Under the pieces are notes generated by a model. The model saw nothing but the letters and a program-made list of their open reading frames with translations, made no database searches and was not told the DNA's origin. DNA of 64,000 nucleotides from Brachypodium distachyon. Taxonomy: Eukaryota; Streptophyta; Magnoliopsida; Poales; Poaceae. Position 1 is the first letter of the stretch. The number at the start of each line of letters is the position of its first letter. The stretch lies in assembly GCF_000005505.3 (NCBI RefSeq), contig NC_016131.3, forward strand, positions 15,955,501-16,019,500, written 5' to 3'. A program made the translations under genes and the position numbers. Of the stretch, positions 38,870-49,086 are shown piece by piece.

Positions 38870-39229
38870 CACGAGGACGTACGAATTAGCTATTTTCCAA
38901 TTCAGCAACAATCAAATTTACACGCGAGGCATGCTGCTCAGTACATGACTCTATATTGTAATGCCAAAATTATCTGACATGCAAATCAGATCCTACTAGC
39001 AAAGAGCAATTCCTTGAGGAAAGCTAGCCAGATCACAAAGAGCAACATTAAAAAAAAAACTCAATCAACAAACAAAGCATCGATCATCAATTCCCTGCAA
39101 GAAAGAAAGCAACACAGGAGCAAGGGAATGCACGCACGGGAGAAAGAAACGAAAAAAAGATCAATCGGCCCGAAGTGGTGGGATCGATCAAAAACGAAAT
39201 CAATCAAATTGATCGCACATCCGCAGTAG
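38870..39229. other. 3' flank of the first peroxidase gene
   Basis: AT-rich sequence with poly-A runs, presumably 3' UTR and downstream region of the leftward peroxidase. No gene is seen. Confidence 0.45.
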
Positions 39230-40240
39230 CTAGTTGACGAGGCGGCAGTTCCTCCTGACCTCGCCTCGGCCATCCCCTTGGGGGCCCTTGACGCCAATGG
39301 CGGCCATCTTGACCATGGCCCTGGCGAACTTCCTCTCCCACGACGCCGGGAACCTGGCGTTGGCGCGCACCATCCTCCCCGCGTCCACTTCCTCCAGCAG
39401 CGCCGCGTCCGACGCGAACAGCACGCGCCTCGCCAGCACGTTCCGGTAGAACTGGTTGTCCAGCACGTCCCTCGTCACCACGTCCTGCGCCACCGTCGGG
39501 TCCTTCACCCCGGCCACCGGGACGGACGCCGGGCACCGCCGCCTGAGGAAGCTCGCGAGCGGCGCGCTCATGTCTGCCGCCGGCGCCGGAGAAGAAGAAG
39601 AAGAAGCGTTGAGGCGGTCCTGGACGAAGGACGAGCAGTGGGACCGCCCGATGGAGTGCGCCCCGGACAGCACCACGAGGTCCTCCACCGACATCCCCAT
39701 GGCCGCGAAGCTCCCCACGAGCGTCGTCAGGTTGGACGAAGGGCCCGGCAAGAACTGCGTGTCGTTCTCCCGGGAGACGCGGCCGTCGAGGCGGCCGGCG
39801 GGGACGAGGAAGGAGACCCGGCCGTGGCTGAGGAGGTAGGAGGCGTCGCGGGCGGCGAATGCGACGACGTCGGCGCAGGAGACGACGCCGGGGCAGGCGA
39901 GCTCGAGGGCGGATTTGGCCGCGTCGATGGCCTCGTAGCCCCGGAGGCTCGGGTTGTTGGGCGCGCCGAGCTTCTCCGGCCGCGGGTTTGTTTGGGTCGG
40001 GTCGAGGAGGACCGAGGCGTCGCAGCCGTTGACGAAGCAGTCGTGGAAGAGCATCCGGATGAGCCCCGCGCCGTTGCCGGGGTCGGAGCGGAGGGCTTTC
40101 TTGATGTGGGCGCGGACTAGGGTCTCGGCGTTCGGGCATGTGTCCCGGTAGTAGCCCACCTGGAGGGCATGGCAATGGAAAGCGGCCAAGGATGAGAGCA
40201 GGGCCAAGGAGATGAGGATGGCGAGCTTATTGGCTGCCAT
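39230..40240 (-). CDS. Class III peroxidase, single exon
   Basis: A secretory haem peroxidase that oxidises phenolics with H2O2 in the apoplast or cell wall. It is a 336-aa protein without introns. Residues 1-25 form a signal peptide. The mature part starts LQVGYYRDTCPNAE. The distal haem motif is RMLFHDCFVNGCDAS with His66, and the proximal haem ligand is His195 in VVLSGAHSIG. The family cysteines (DTCP, HDC, GCDAS, ACPG, SCAD, HC, RRCP, NC) are present. NLT and NAS are possible N-glycosylation sites. The start is the ATG at 40238-40240. An upstream in-frame ATG would add residues before the signal peptide. A TATA box (CACTATAAATAC on the gene strand) lies about 100 bp upstream. Substrate unknown. 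Confidence 0.94.
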   Translation of the reverse strand: MAANKLAILISLALLSSLAAFHCHALQVGYYRDTCPNAETLVRAHIKKALRSDPGNGAGLIRMLFHDCFVNGCDASVLLDPTQTNPRPEKLGAPNNPSLRGYEAIDAAKSALELACPGVVSCADVVAFAARDASYLLSHGRVSFLVPAGRLDGRVSRENDTQFLPGPSSNLTTLVGSFAAMGMSVEDLVVLSGAHSIGRSHCSSFVQDRLNASSSSSPAPAADMSAPLASFLRRRCPASVPVAGVKDPTVAQDVVTRDVLDNQFYRNVLARRVLFASDAALLEEVDAGRMVRANARFPASWERKFARAMVKMAAIGVKGPQGDGRGEVRRNCRLVN

Positions 40241-40728
40241 GGTTGTAGAACTGTCGAGCGATCTTCTCAGAGATAAAGCTCGAGATCGAGGTGGCTTGTG
40301 GATTGTGGGCTGTGAACTGCTGATCATGCGTGTGGATCGTATTTATAGTGAGTGAGTGACGGGGAGGCTTCAGTGTACTTCGAGTCCGTGGTTGTTGGGT
40401 AAGACGGGGGTGTCTGATCATAGTCTGATTTGTCTGAAGTCGGAACTGGCATTGTCGGCTATACCGGCACGCCGTTTGTGCCATCATATCTCTGCATGTG
40501 CAGATGTACTAATGTTTGGCACGATTTTTCCTTGAAATAAATTGACGAGGTTATTTTATTCTTCCTCTTCTTCTTTCTTCCACCAATAGAGCTATGGTCC
40601 CGTCATCCCGTGCATGGTTTTTGCGTTCTTGCATATCTGAATTACAGATGGATAATTCCAAATGTAGAGTCTAGAGTTCCTCACAAAAAAAAAGAAAAAG
40701 AAAAAAAGAGTCTAGAGTATGTTTAATA

Positions 40729-40841
40729 CTCCCTCCATCCCACATGAAGTGATTCAAATTTGCCTAAATATGGATGTATCTATACCTAAAAAGCGTCTAA
40801 ATACATGTAATAGAAAGTCACTTAATATGAGACGGAGTGCG
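40729..40841. mobile_element. Stowaway MITE
   Basis: The left end is CTCCCTCCATCCCACATGAAG and the right end is CTTAATATGAGACGGAGTGCG, with TA flanks (40727-40728, 40842-40843). The interior matches the 21344 copy (CAAATATGGATGTATCTA, AAGCGTCTAAATACATG). Confidence 0.9.
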
Positions 40842-41560
40842 TACAAAGGAATAATTCCAGATCTGAGTTCGACTCATACTTCTTTTTTCTAAGATTTTTA
40901 TATGACAATTTGAATCTTATTTTGAAGGAGTAGTATTAAGGATCATTACTATACAGTCATCGAGTGTACATACCCTCAGTGGCATTACCAAACACTAATT
41001 ACGATCTCCGCAAAAGAAAAACACTAATTTGATGCCTTTGGCATAATTATGGACAACGCTTGCCATGCATTCTCTTACAAAATCATTTCTTTACGCATAA
41101 ATTAGACCAATACCAGTAATCACTGTCATACTCAGCTTTATCCATGACAGGGTGGCTAATGAGCAACAGGGGAGTTCAATACTAGAGCCGCATTCGCATG
41201 CACATGCTAGCTGGCCTGTATCTATCTGGCGGGCCTGTATATACATGGACTCAAATCGACTCCTTTAACCTCTTTAAGCTTAGATTAACCATTTTTCCTC
41301 TCACTTTTCGCAACTCACGAAGTAAACTATGGTTGTATCTGCGTTCCCTTGACAGGGCGAATAAAGCCCTACGCTTTGGATTGGTCTCTCTCTCATATTC
41401 TCCTTTGCTTTGCGGTTGCCGTTGCCTTGTGATGGGAAGGATTAATTAGCTAGAGACCTCGAGTAGTTAGGTTGTGTGTTAAACATGTGCGCAATACGCC
41501 AACCGTATCACTCTGGTCGTGTCGGTTTTGCTGGTGAGTTGTTTAAAAATGTGTTGATAT

Positions 41561-41868
41561 TTGTCGTGGTGGTATCACGGCAGATGCCATATGATGACTT
41601 AACTTGGGGCCGATGGACGAAATAGGAACCGGAGGAGGGAGGACGTGAAGGGAAACACGCACAAATCACACAAGCATACACGGATCTATGCTTGTGTGAT
41701 TTGTGCGTGTTTCCCTTCACGTTCTCTCTCTTCCGGTTCCTACTTCGTCCAATGCTTGTGTGATTTGTGCGTGTTTTCCTTCACGTCCTCCCTCCTCCGG
41801 TTCCTACTTCGTCCATCGGCTCCAAGTTAAACCATCCTACGGCATCTGCCGTGACATTACCACGACAA
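41561..41868. repeat. Long inverted repeat with duplicated right arm
   Basis: The core stem pairs 41643-41677 with 41688-41722: 35 bp without a mismatch and a 10-nt loop. The pairing continues outwards with few mismatches (GGAACCGGAGGAGGGAGG opposite its complement). A second, longer right arm at 41752-41868 also pairs with the whole left arm, back to TTGTCGTGGTGGTATCACGG at 41561-41580. So one left arm faces two alternative right arms. The centre may be a fold-back transposon. A transcript through it would make a strong hairpin RNA. Confidence 0.85.
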
Positions 41869-42462
41869 TATTAGAAAAATATGGATGGTTGAATTAATTT
41901 GAAGGCAAGCAACTGGGATAACATAATGTAATTTAACAAGCTTAGCACGGATTGCACGCGGGAATTGTCGCACGCCAACGAACGAGCGCTCTCAAATGCT
42001 TTTTTTTTAACCGATGATAGCGTGCCGTTGTTAGCATGATACCCGTGTATTGTTGCGGACTTAGAAATGCCGATTTAAAGAGAACGTTGTAGTACTATGA
42101 TTTTAGATTCCACCAACGATCTAGCGTTCCAACATGATTTAAAGATACAAACGGAATACCTGATTTGATACTCGTAGTTCAATTTTTTTTTTCCTTGTCA
42201 AAAGTTTGGATTCGGAGATCTGAAAGCTAACACAGAAACGAGGTACTGTAGTATATGTGGCCCCATTGAGCTTAGCGGAGCAGATCGAATCCACCATCGA
42301 TATCCGGCCCAAGATACGGTGGAAACAACAGGCCCGGCTACTTCCAGGAAACCCCCTCAAAAAAAAGAAAAGTACTCCAGGAAACAAGGAAAGAAACGAA
42401 TTAACGAACGAACGAACGACGCATCCAGTCAGTGTCATTTATGATTCTGGTCTCCGGGCAGG

Positions 42463-43527
42463 CTAGTTGACGACCCTGCAGTTAGTCCTGACCTCGCCGC
42501 GCCCACGGCGCCCGGCGGCGCCCAGCTTAGTCTTGACGCCGATGGCCGCCATCCTCACCATGGCCTCCCCGAACTTCTTCTCCCACCTCCCATTCCTCCC
42601 GACGCTCGCGCGCACAATCCGCGCCGTCTCCGGTGACGCCATCAGCGCCGCGTCGGAGCCCAGCACCACCCTCCGCCTCACCACGTTCCGGTAGTACTGC
42701 CCGTCCAGCGCCCCCGGGGTCACCGCGTCCAGGCTCATCATCCTCTCCTCGTCGTTCTCGCCCGCCGCCGCCGCCGCCGGTGACGGGGCCGGGGCTTGCT
42801 CCGGGGTGCTGCACCGCCGCCGCACCGACCTCGCGAACGCCGGGTCGATGCCAACGCCGCCGCCGGCGTCGGAGAAGAAGGAGCATCGGGCCTGGCCCAC
42901 CGAGTGCGCGCCGGAGAGGACCACCAAGTCCTCAACGCCGAGCCCCTTTGTCTGGAACGCGTCCACGAGTTCCGTGACGTTAGCGGACGCCGACGGCAGG
43001 GATCCGTGCAGCGTGTCTTCGGCCATGGACCGGCGGCCGTCGAGCCTTCCTCCCGGCATCGCGAACTCGATGGGCTCGTTGTAGTTCCCGACGCTCAGGA
43101 TGTAGGAGGCGTCGCGGGCGGCGAAGGCGAGAACGTCGGCGCAGGAGACGACGCCGGGGCAGGCGAGCTCGAGGGCGGCTTTGGCGGTGTCGATGGCCTC
43201 GAAGCCGCGGAGGCTGTGGGCGTTCGGGGCGCCGAGCTTCTCCGGAGCCGGGTTGGATGTCGTCGGGTCGAGGAGCACGGAGGCGTCGCAGCCTTGCACG
43301 AAGCAGTCGTGGAAGAGGAGCCGGATGAGCCCCGCGCCGATGCCGATGCCGTCGTCGTTCCCGGTGACGGCGTCGGTCACGGCGGACCGCACGAGGGACT
43401 CCGCCTCCGGGCACGTGTCCTCGTAGTACCCGACACGGAGCTCGGAGGGGCGGCAATGACATGCGGGAGTAGCTAACAGCAGGGCGCATGCGACGGCCAG
43501 AATCGCGAGCTTGAAGCCTGCAGCCAT
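42463..43527 (-). CDS. Class III peroxidase, single exon
   Basis: A 354-aa secretory peroxidase in one exon. The signal peptide is about residues 1-25 (MAAGFKLAILAVACALLLAT). The mature start ELRVGYYEDTCPEAE is followed by the distal motif RLLFHDCFVQGCDAS (His73), [13 protein letters not shown] and the proximal motif [14 protein letters not shown] (His208). A region near residues 225-250 is an insertion rich in Ala and Pro (EQAPAPSPAAAAAGE). The C-terminus ends EVRTNCRVVN, the usual last-cysteine context. It lacks the intron kept by the downstream paralogues and is closest in structure to the single-exon gene at 39.2 kb. TATA (CCTATAAATT on the gene strand) is at about 43626-43637. Confidence 0.94.
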   Translation of the reverse strand: MAAGFKLAILAVACALLLATPACHCRPSELRVGYYEDTCPEAESLVRSAVTDAVTGNDDGIGIGAGLIRLLFHDCFVQGCDASVLLDPTTSNPAPEKLGAPNAHSLRGFEAIDTAKAALELACPGVVSCADVLAFAARDASYILSVGNYNEPIEFAMPGGRLDGRRSMAEDTLHGSLPSASANVTELVDAFQTKGLGVEDLVVLSGAHSVGQARCSFFSDAGGGVGIDPAFARSVRRRCSTPEQAPAPSPAAAAAGENDEERMMSLDAVTPGALDGQYYRNVVRRRVVLGSDAALMASPETARIVRASVGRNGRWEKKFGEAMVRMAAIGVKTKLGAAGRRGRGEVRTNCRVVN

Positions 43528-46500
43528 GGCTCCTGAATCCTGATAGATATACTACTCCTATATGACTATATCTTAGTGAGTGAGATTGATGGAGTACTGT
43601 TCTTGGTGAGGGAATTAAAACGTACCCAATTTATAGGTAGACCTCCAGTTCGAATTTCGATATACTCATCTAATGTATGACTATATTTGCGAGCTGTATG
43701 CACGTATATGAGTATGTTATGTACGTAGAGGGCGCCATTGACGTCGAGCTCGATCGACTGATCGTGAAGGCTTTTCCCTGTCGCCAAGGAGATGGCTCCA
43801 AATGGCCGGAACGCCTCCTTCGTTTCGAGTTTCCTTCCGTTTCAGTTTCAGCGGCTGTCTGCATCTCGGTCGACTGTACTCACTGTTGGTTTAGAGTTTA
43901 TTATACTCGTTGCTCAAACTGAGCGGACGACAAAAATTAGCGCGTCCTCCAGCAGCAATCCGACGAGAGGCAGCGGCCGTGGAAGAGACTTTCCTTGATA
44001 GTTCACAGTCAGAACGTGTGCCGAGACTGGGGGTACTGTCCATTGAACAGCTAGTGATAGAATTCCAGACGGAAACATTTTTCCGGAAATAAGTGTGTCG
44101 AATTTGTTTATATTCGTATGTATCTAGACTCCACGGAAGGAATATCCTTAGGAGAGCCGGAGAAATGCCACCACAAATTAATTAGATATCAAATTGGAGA
44201 AGAGAGAGGTCCATATGTGTGGAGCACAATAAAAATTGCCATCTAATTCGGGCATTTATCAGCGCCACGTATTGCTTTCTTTTTTCTTTTCTTTGCGATT
44301 ACACTCGTGGGACTGTTTGTTTATTCAGGAATTGTAACCTGCGCACGACGCTTGTTGAACGCTCTGTCACCGGATGCATGCATTATGAGCGAGTATGCAT
44401 GCATGCAAGACTCATGAAGACGTGCAGAGCATACTCGCATGCATCCACCAAGTTTTTTTTAAAACATGCATGCACAAAATGATTGTAGCATTTTGTACTG
44501 GTAGATTCTTAAGATTCAAAATGTTTTATAATTCAAGCCGCGTGTTCGATTCACAATCCGTCTTCGCCGTTAGGTTTGTATCAACGGGTGCTTTAAAACT
44601 AGATCCTACTCGAATATGTTTCCACAAAAAAGTCCGGACTCTTTAGTTACCAGACGGTAATGCACAAGTTATCAACCTAATTGAAAGAAACAACCATGAT
44701 AATTTGTTACTAACAAGACGGTCACTTCATATATTATTGGATGACAATTTTAATAACAAGTCACCATCTTATTTTTTAACAAAGATCCACGTGGTAACTT
44801 GTTACCTAACAAGGTGGCAACTTCATATATTACAAGATGGCAACTTCGTATATTACCGGGTGGCAATTTTAATAACAAATCAGCATCCTATTTTGAATGA
44901 AGATTCCACGTGGTAACTTGTTACTACCGGGGTGGCAACGTCATATATTACAAGATGGTAACTTCATATGTTATTGGGTGGCAATTTTAACAACGTTACC
45001 GTCCTATTTGAATGAAGTTTCCACGTGGTAACTTGCTATTTAACAAGGTGGGAACTTCACATATTACATGTTGGTAACTTTAAAGTTGTAAAGAAAAGTT
45101 TTCAAAACATATTAAGATGAGATCTCATTTTGAAGATCTCGTCGAGACAAAGCTAACCGTGAAGACGAAACGTAAATCGAGTAAATGGTTTGGGAGTTAA
45201 ACATTTTTAAATTTCCGTTTCTTATGAACATACATGTATGCATTGGGCTATCTGAGCTAGTTGGCTGCCAGCCTACCAGAAACCCGTATGCGCAGCTTGA
45301 CAATCGCGCGAATGTACGCACGCCAGTGACGTCCTTATTTATTTAGACTGTTTTTTCGTTGGGAAAGATATTAGGCTTAATATCTGCCGCGGCCCTCATT
45401 CATCCTCTCTTCCTCAATCACGTCACAGTCTCACATATTACGAGGCCCTCTTCGGGTGGGTCGCTGACCAGGTTACAGCCGTATTGGGCTGACCTTGTTG
45501 GAGAATGTCTTGGGCCGATTTGACGCGGCCGAACGCAGATGAGCAGTGACCACTGTGAAAACGTACTGCATTTCATCTTAAAAAAAACCCGTAGCATTGC
45601 ATCACTACAGCGGGGTCTCTCTCAGGTGGGGCCCACATGACATTTGCTGTGTGCCGCAGAGGTGATGTATGTTTGATGCTGAATCGGCCATTGGTCGATC
45701 GTAGGAATCAGCAAACCTGGGGCTATTGTTCTTGGAGCTCATTTGTTTCCCGCATCAAACCAGCACTGCAGCATCAAGGCTCTGATCCTCCGTTTCATTT
45801 TTATTTTCTAAAAACTTTTCTTCATTTCCTTCGTGTCTTTTGAGCTATGTTCCGTGTTGTTAAGCTAGCTGAGTGGTTATTTTTATGTCCTCTGTTGTTA
45901 AGTTAGCTGAGCTGAGGGGCTGCTTTCTTCTTTTTCTGTTTGAAGCCTGTGCTGCTGCTATAGCTTACGCTGCTGCTGTAGCTATCTGTGGCTGGAGTTG
46001 GTTCTTTTGGTGTTGATCGACAGTCCTTGCCTGATCATTGCACTGCTGCTGTCGTGTACTCTGTTGATGTATCTTTTCTTCCTGTCTTAATAAAGATCGG
46101 CCATTGGCCCTTCGAATTTCCTTCGTGTCTCTGATGTCACAATCAAGACTCTGATCTGTAGACGAGCGACGACGAGTGGTAGTACAAGAAGAAACAAACA
46201 GGGGCAAGAAACAGAGAACAGAAGCTAATAAACCAAGTTAAGCATCACCACGAGCTAATTGATCTAATAAACTAAGCTTCTTCTTTTTGGCGGGTAAATT
46301 TAATAAACTAAGCTAAACGCAGCAATAACTGGCTCCCATAACACAAAACCAACATCAGCACTAGGACAATTGGAGCTGCTGCGAGACTTCCACATCATCA
46401 TCTCAACAAGAAGAGCAACAATTAGAAAACTCAGCCGCACTTCACATGTTAATTTACTCACCGTCACCGACCTCCATCGATCAATATGCAAAACAGAACA

Positions 46501-46820
46501 ATTGATCCTTAATTATAATCCCCTCTACTTTTATTTCTCTCATAATCACCGATCATTGCGTGCCGGCCAGTTTAGCGGAGCAAGATTATCAGCTAGCTAG
46601 CTTCATAGCTTATGCCTCTGCCAATGCATGTTCCAGTCTTTGACTTCAGGTGCGTCCAAACATGCTGAGGCCCTGGCATCACGGGGACATTCCGCGTACA
46701 TCCCTCGTTCCGGGGGCTATATAACACGACACGCTCCATATTTGGTCCAAGGAAGGAAGGAACTTAAGGAGCTGTAAATATTAGCAAATACTCACAAAGC
46801 CAAAGCTAGCAGATTATAAG
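43528..46820. other. Intergenic between divergent peroxidases
   Basis: 3.3 kb between a leftward and a rightward peroxidase, so both promoters face into it. It contains a tandem array with G-box cores (44701-45085). The TATA box for the rightward gene (GGGCTATATAACACG) is at about 46711-46725. Open frames lack domains, and no gene is supported. Confidence 0.5.
44701..45085. repeat. About 117-bp tandem array with G-box cores
   Basis: About three and a half units of roughly 115-119 bp. Each carries the 8-bp palindrome CCACGTGG (44787-44794, 44906-44913, 45021-45028) in the context CCACGTGGTAACTTG, then GGTGGCAACTTCATATATTAC and ATTGGGTGGCAATTTTAA. CCACGTGG is a G-box, the target of plant bZIP and bHLH factors. 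It lies 1.2-1.6 kb from one peroxidase start and 1.7-2.1 kb from the other. A regulatory role is inference. Confidence 0.75.
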
Positions 46821-48406
46821 ATGGTTAAGCTCGCCGTGCTTACTAGCTTGCTTGCATTAATGCTGATCGGTTCTGCGTTCAGCCAAGGTGCGCCTGCTTA
46901 CCCTCCAAGCCCAAGCCCAAGCCCGGTGAGCTCAGACAGGATGACACATCCTCCAAGTGCGAACCCAGGCCTGCCCATGAATCCTCCGAACGTGAGCCCA
47001 AGCCCGAGCCTGCTTGCTTATCCTCCTACTAGCACTGGTCCAAGCAGGCCGAGCCCAAGCGCACCCGCTTATCCACCAACCACAAGCCCACCCATTTCTC
47101 CTCCGTCAATTTCGATCGTGCCAAGCCCAAGATCACCCATCCAAGCCCAACCCGTATACCCACCGAGTTCAAGCACACCTGCTTATGAACCCAGCCCAAG
47201 CCCAAGCAAAATCGCTTACCCACCCAGTCCAAGCCCACAGAGCCCGGTCCCTGCTGCTAGGTCACCCAGCCCTGCCTCAAGTCCACAACGGTCTTATCCT
47301 CCTAGCCCTAGCCCTGCCCCAGCAGCCGTGTACCCTCCTTTCTCAGCCCCACCCATTAATCCTCCCAGCCCAAGCCCAAGCCCAACCCCTCCTTCTCCAG
47401 GCCTTACCGTGGGCCACTACAAGTATTCCTGCCCCAACGCGGAAGAGATCGTCAGGCAGGCCGTGAAGGCCGCCACGGACAAGAACCTGGGCACCGGCGC
47501 CGGCCTGATCCGCCTCTTCTTCCACGACTGCTTCGTCCGGGTAAATAATCTCATACTAACAGAGTATCATCATTCAAAACTAAACGAATTCAATGCGCAG
47601 CTCAAGCCAAATCTTAGATTGCGTTTCTGACTAATTAATCACAGGGATGCGACGCTTCGGTTCTGCTCAACACGACGGGCACCGGCGAGCCGACGGAGCG
47701 GCAGGGCGCGCCGAACCTGACGCTCAGGGGCTTCGAGGCCATCGACGCGGCCAAATCGGCGCTCGAGCTCGCGTGCCCGGGCGTCGTCTCCTGCGCCGAC
47801 ACGCTCGCCTTCGCCGCCCGCGACGCCGCCTTCTTTCTCGGCACCGGCGGCGGCGGCGCGTCCCTCCTCGACTTCGCCATGCCGGCCGGCCGCCGCGACG
47901 GGCGCGTGTCCCTGGCATCCGAGACCGTCCCCAACCTTCCTTCCCCTTCCTCGACCCTGGCCCAGCTCGTGGCCAGGTTCGGCGCCAAGGGGCTCGGCGT
48001 GGGCGACATGGTCGCGCTCTCCGGCGCGCACTCCGTCGGCCGCGCCCGCTGCTCCTCCTTCTCCGCCCGCCTCGCCGAGCCGTCCGCCATGGATCCCGAG
48101 CTCGCGAGGTCTCTCTGGATGCAGTGTGGCGCGAGCGGGGAGTCCATGGTGATGGAGGATTTCAGGACCCCTGACGTGCTCGACGCGAAGTACTACGAGA
48201 ACGTGGTGCGAAGGGAGGTGCTGTTCGGCTCTGACGCGGCGCTCATGGCGTCGGAGGGCACGACGGGGATGGTAGTGGAGAACGCGCGGGTGAGCGGGCT
48301 CTGGGAGCGGCGGTTCGCGGCGGCCATGGTCAGGATGGGCGCCGTCGGGGCCAAGACCGGCGTCGAGGATGGGGAGATCAGGAAGAAATGCTGGATCATC
48401 AACTAG
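46821..48406 (+). CDS. Proline-rich hybrid class III peroxidase
   Basis: A 493-aa secreted peroxidase with an unusual front end. Exons 46821-47540 and 47645-48406 join in phase 0. Residues 1-22 are a signal peptide (ending SAFSQ). Residues 23-194 are Pro/Ser/Ala/Tyr-rich with repeated [13 protein letters not shown] and AYPP units, like extensins and arabinogalactan proteins, where such prolines are hydroxylated and glycosylated. The peroxidase domain starts [15 protein letters not shown]. Distal His235 is in [10 protein letters not shown] and proximal His369 in [11 protein letters not shown]. The C-terminus is [10 protein letters not shown]. The intron sits exactly between FVR and GCDAS, as in its three intron-bearing paralogues. 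The Pro-rich part may anchor the enzyme in the wall, which is inference. TATA lies about 100 bp upstream. Confidence 0.93.
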
Positions 48407-49086
48407 CTGCTCGCTGCTAGTACGTGTGGGTGTGATGGTCTTTTGTGATTGTGTACCACATTAATTTATCTATTCTATTCGTTGCATTTGCATAGTGATT
48501 TCGCTTTCTGAATTCTGATGCCCGGGATTCAGGGTATTTGTTGACGTTGAAATAGGTACAGACATATACAGTTACAAAATATTGAAGTTGGACAGGTGAA
48601 TGTAACCGAAAGTACATACTATCTTGTACAGTAGTAATTTACAGATTTTCTCATACATTCATGTCAAACGCAACGGCCAAAAATGGTTTGTTGGAGACCA
48701 GTTACAAAAACGGTCAAGTATGGCCGAACGGAGAAATTGTACAGTATCAAAAAAAATCTCTCTAGCACTCCACCATATCGTTTCTTTTTAGGTGCAGTGC
48801 ACTTGTGCTTACTTGATGTCAAGATAGGTATGTGAACCGTGTCAAAGATTGTTTTTTTGAAGGAGCAACAATTTCTAATGGCTCAAGTGGCGAGAGCAAA
48901 CACATTTCCCAATGGAAAAATGCAGAGTCTCGTATACCCGGCAGGCACTCTCGCCATGGAATTGATGCCGAGAACCACCACGCCATGGAAATTAAGCTCC
49001 TCTTCTCTCGCATTCCAAACTTCGTCTCCTCGCCCATGGAAAATTTTACTCCTTCGGCCCCATCCTTCTGTGTCCTGCACCCTCTC
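48407..49086. other. Convergent intergenic between two peroxidases
   Basis: 3' flanks of the hybrid peroxidase and of the leftward peroxidase at 49.1 kb. CGCCATGGAA occurs in two nearby places (about 48953 and 48981). No gene is seen. Confidence 0.45.

Larger units (their letters stand above)
40241..42462. other. Intergenic between the first two peroxidases
   Basis: This contains the promoter of the first peroxidase (TATA at 40339-40350), a Stowaway MITE (40729-40841) and a long inverted repeat (41561-41868). Open frames are short and overlap the inverted repeat. No gene is supported. Confidence 0.5.

Noticed and set aside
39278..40120. Long plus-strand frame antisense to the first peroxidase
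   Set aside because: It is a GC-rich shadow of the minus-strand peroxidase, which has both haem motifs, a signal peptide and correct length.
42796..43476. Long plus-strand frame antisense to the second peroxidase
   Set aside because: Same reason: high third-position GC of the true gene opens the opposite frame. No domain is seen.
44546..44560. GTTCGATTC resembling a tRNA B-box
   Set aside because: No A-box at the proper distance and no cloverleaf could be built around it.
44701..45085. CRISPR-like spacing of repeats
   Set aside because: The units are long, diverged and contiguous without unique spacers, in a plant nuclear context. It is a tandem repeat array.
47647..48174. Alternative plus frame within exon 2 of the hybrid peroxidase
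   Set aside because: An Arg-rich shadow frame. The frame used continues the peroxidase domain across the intron in phase.
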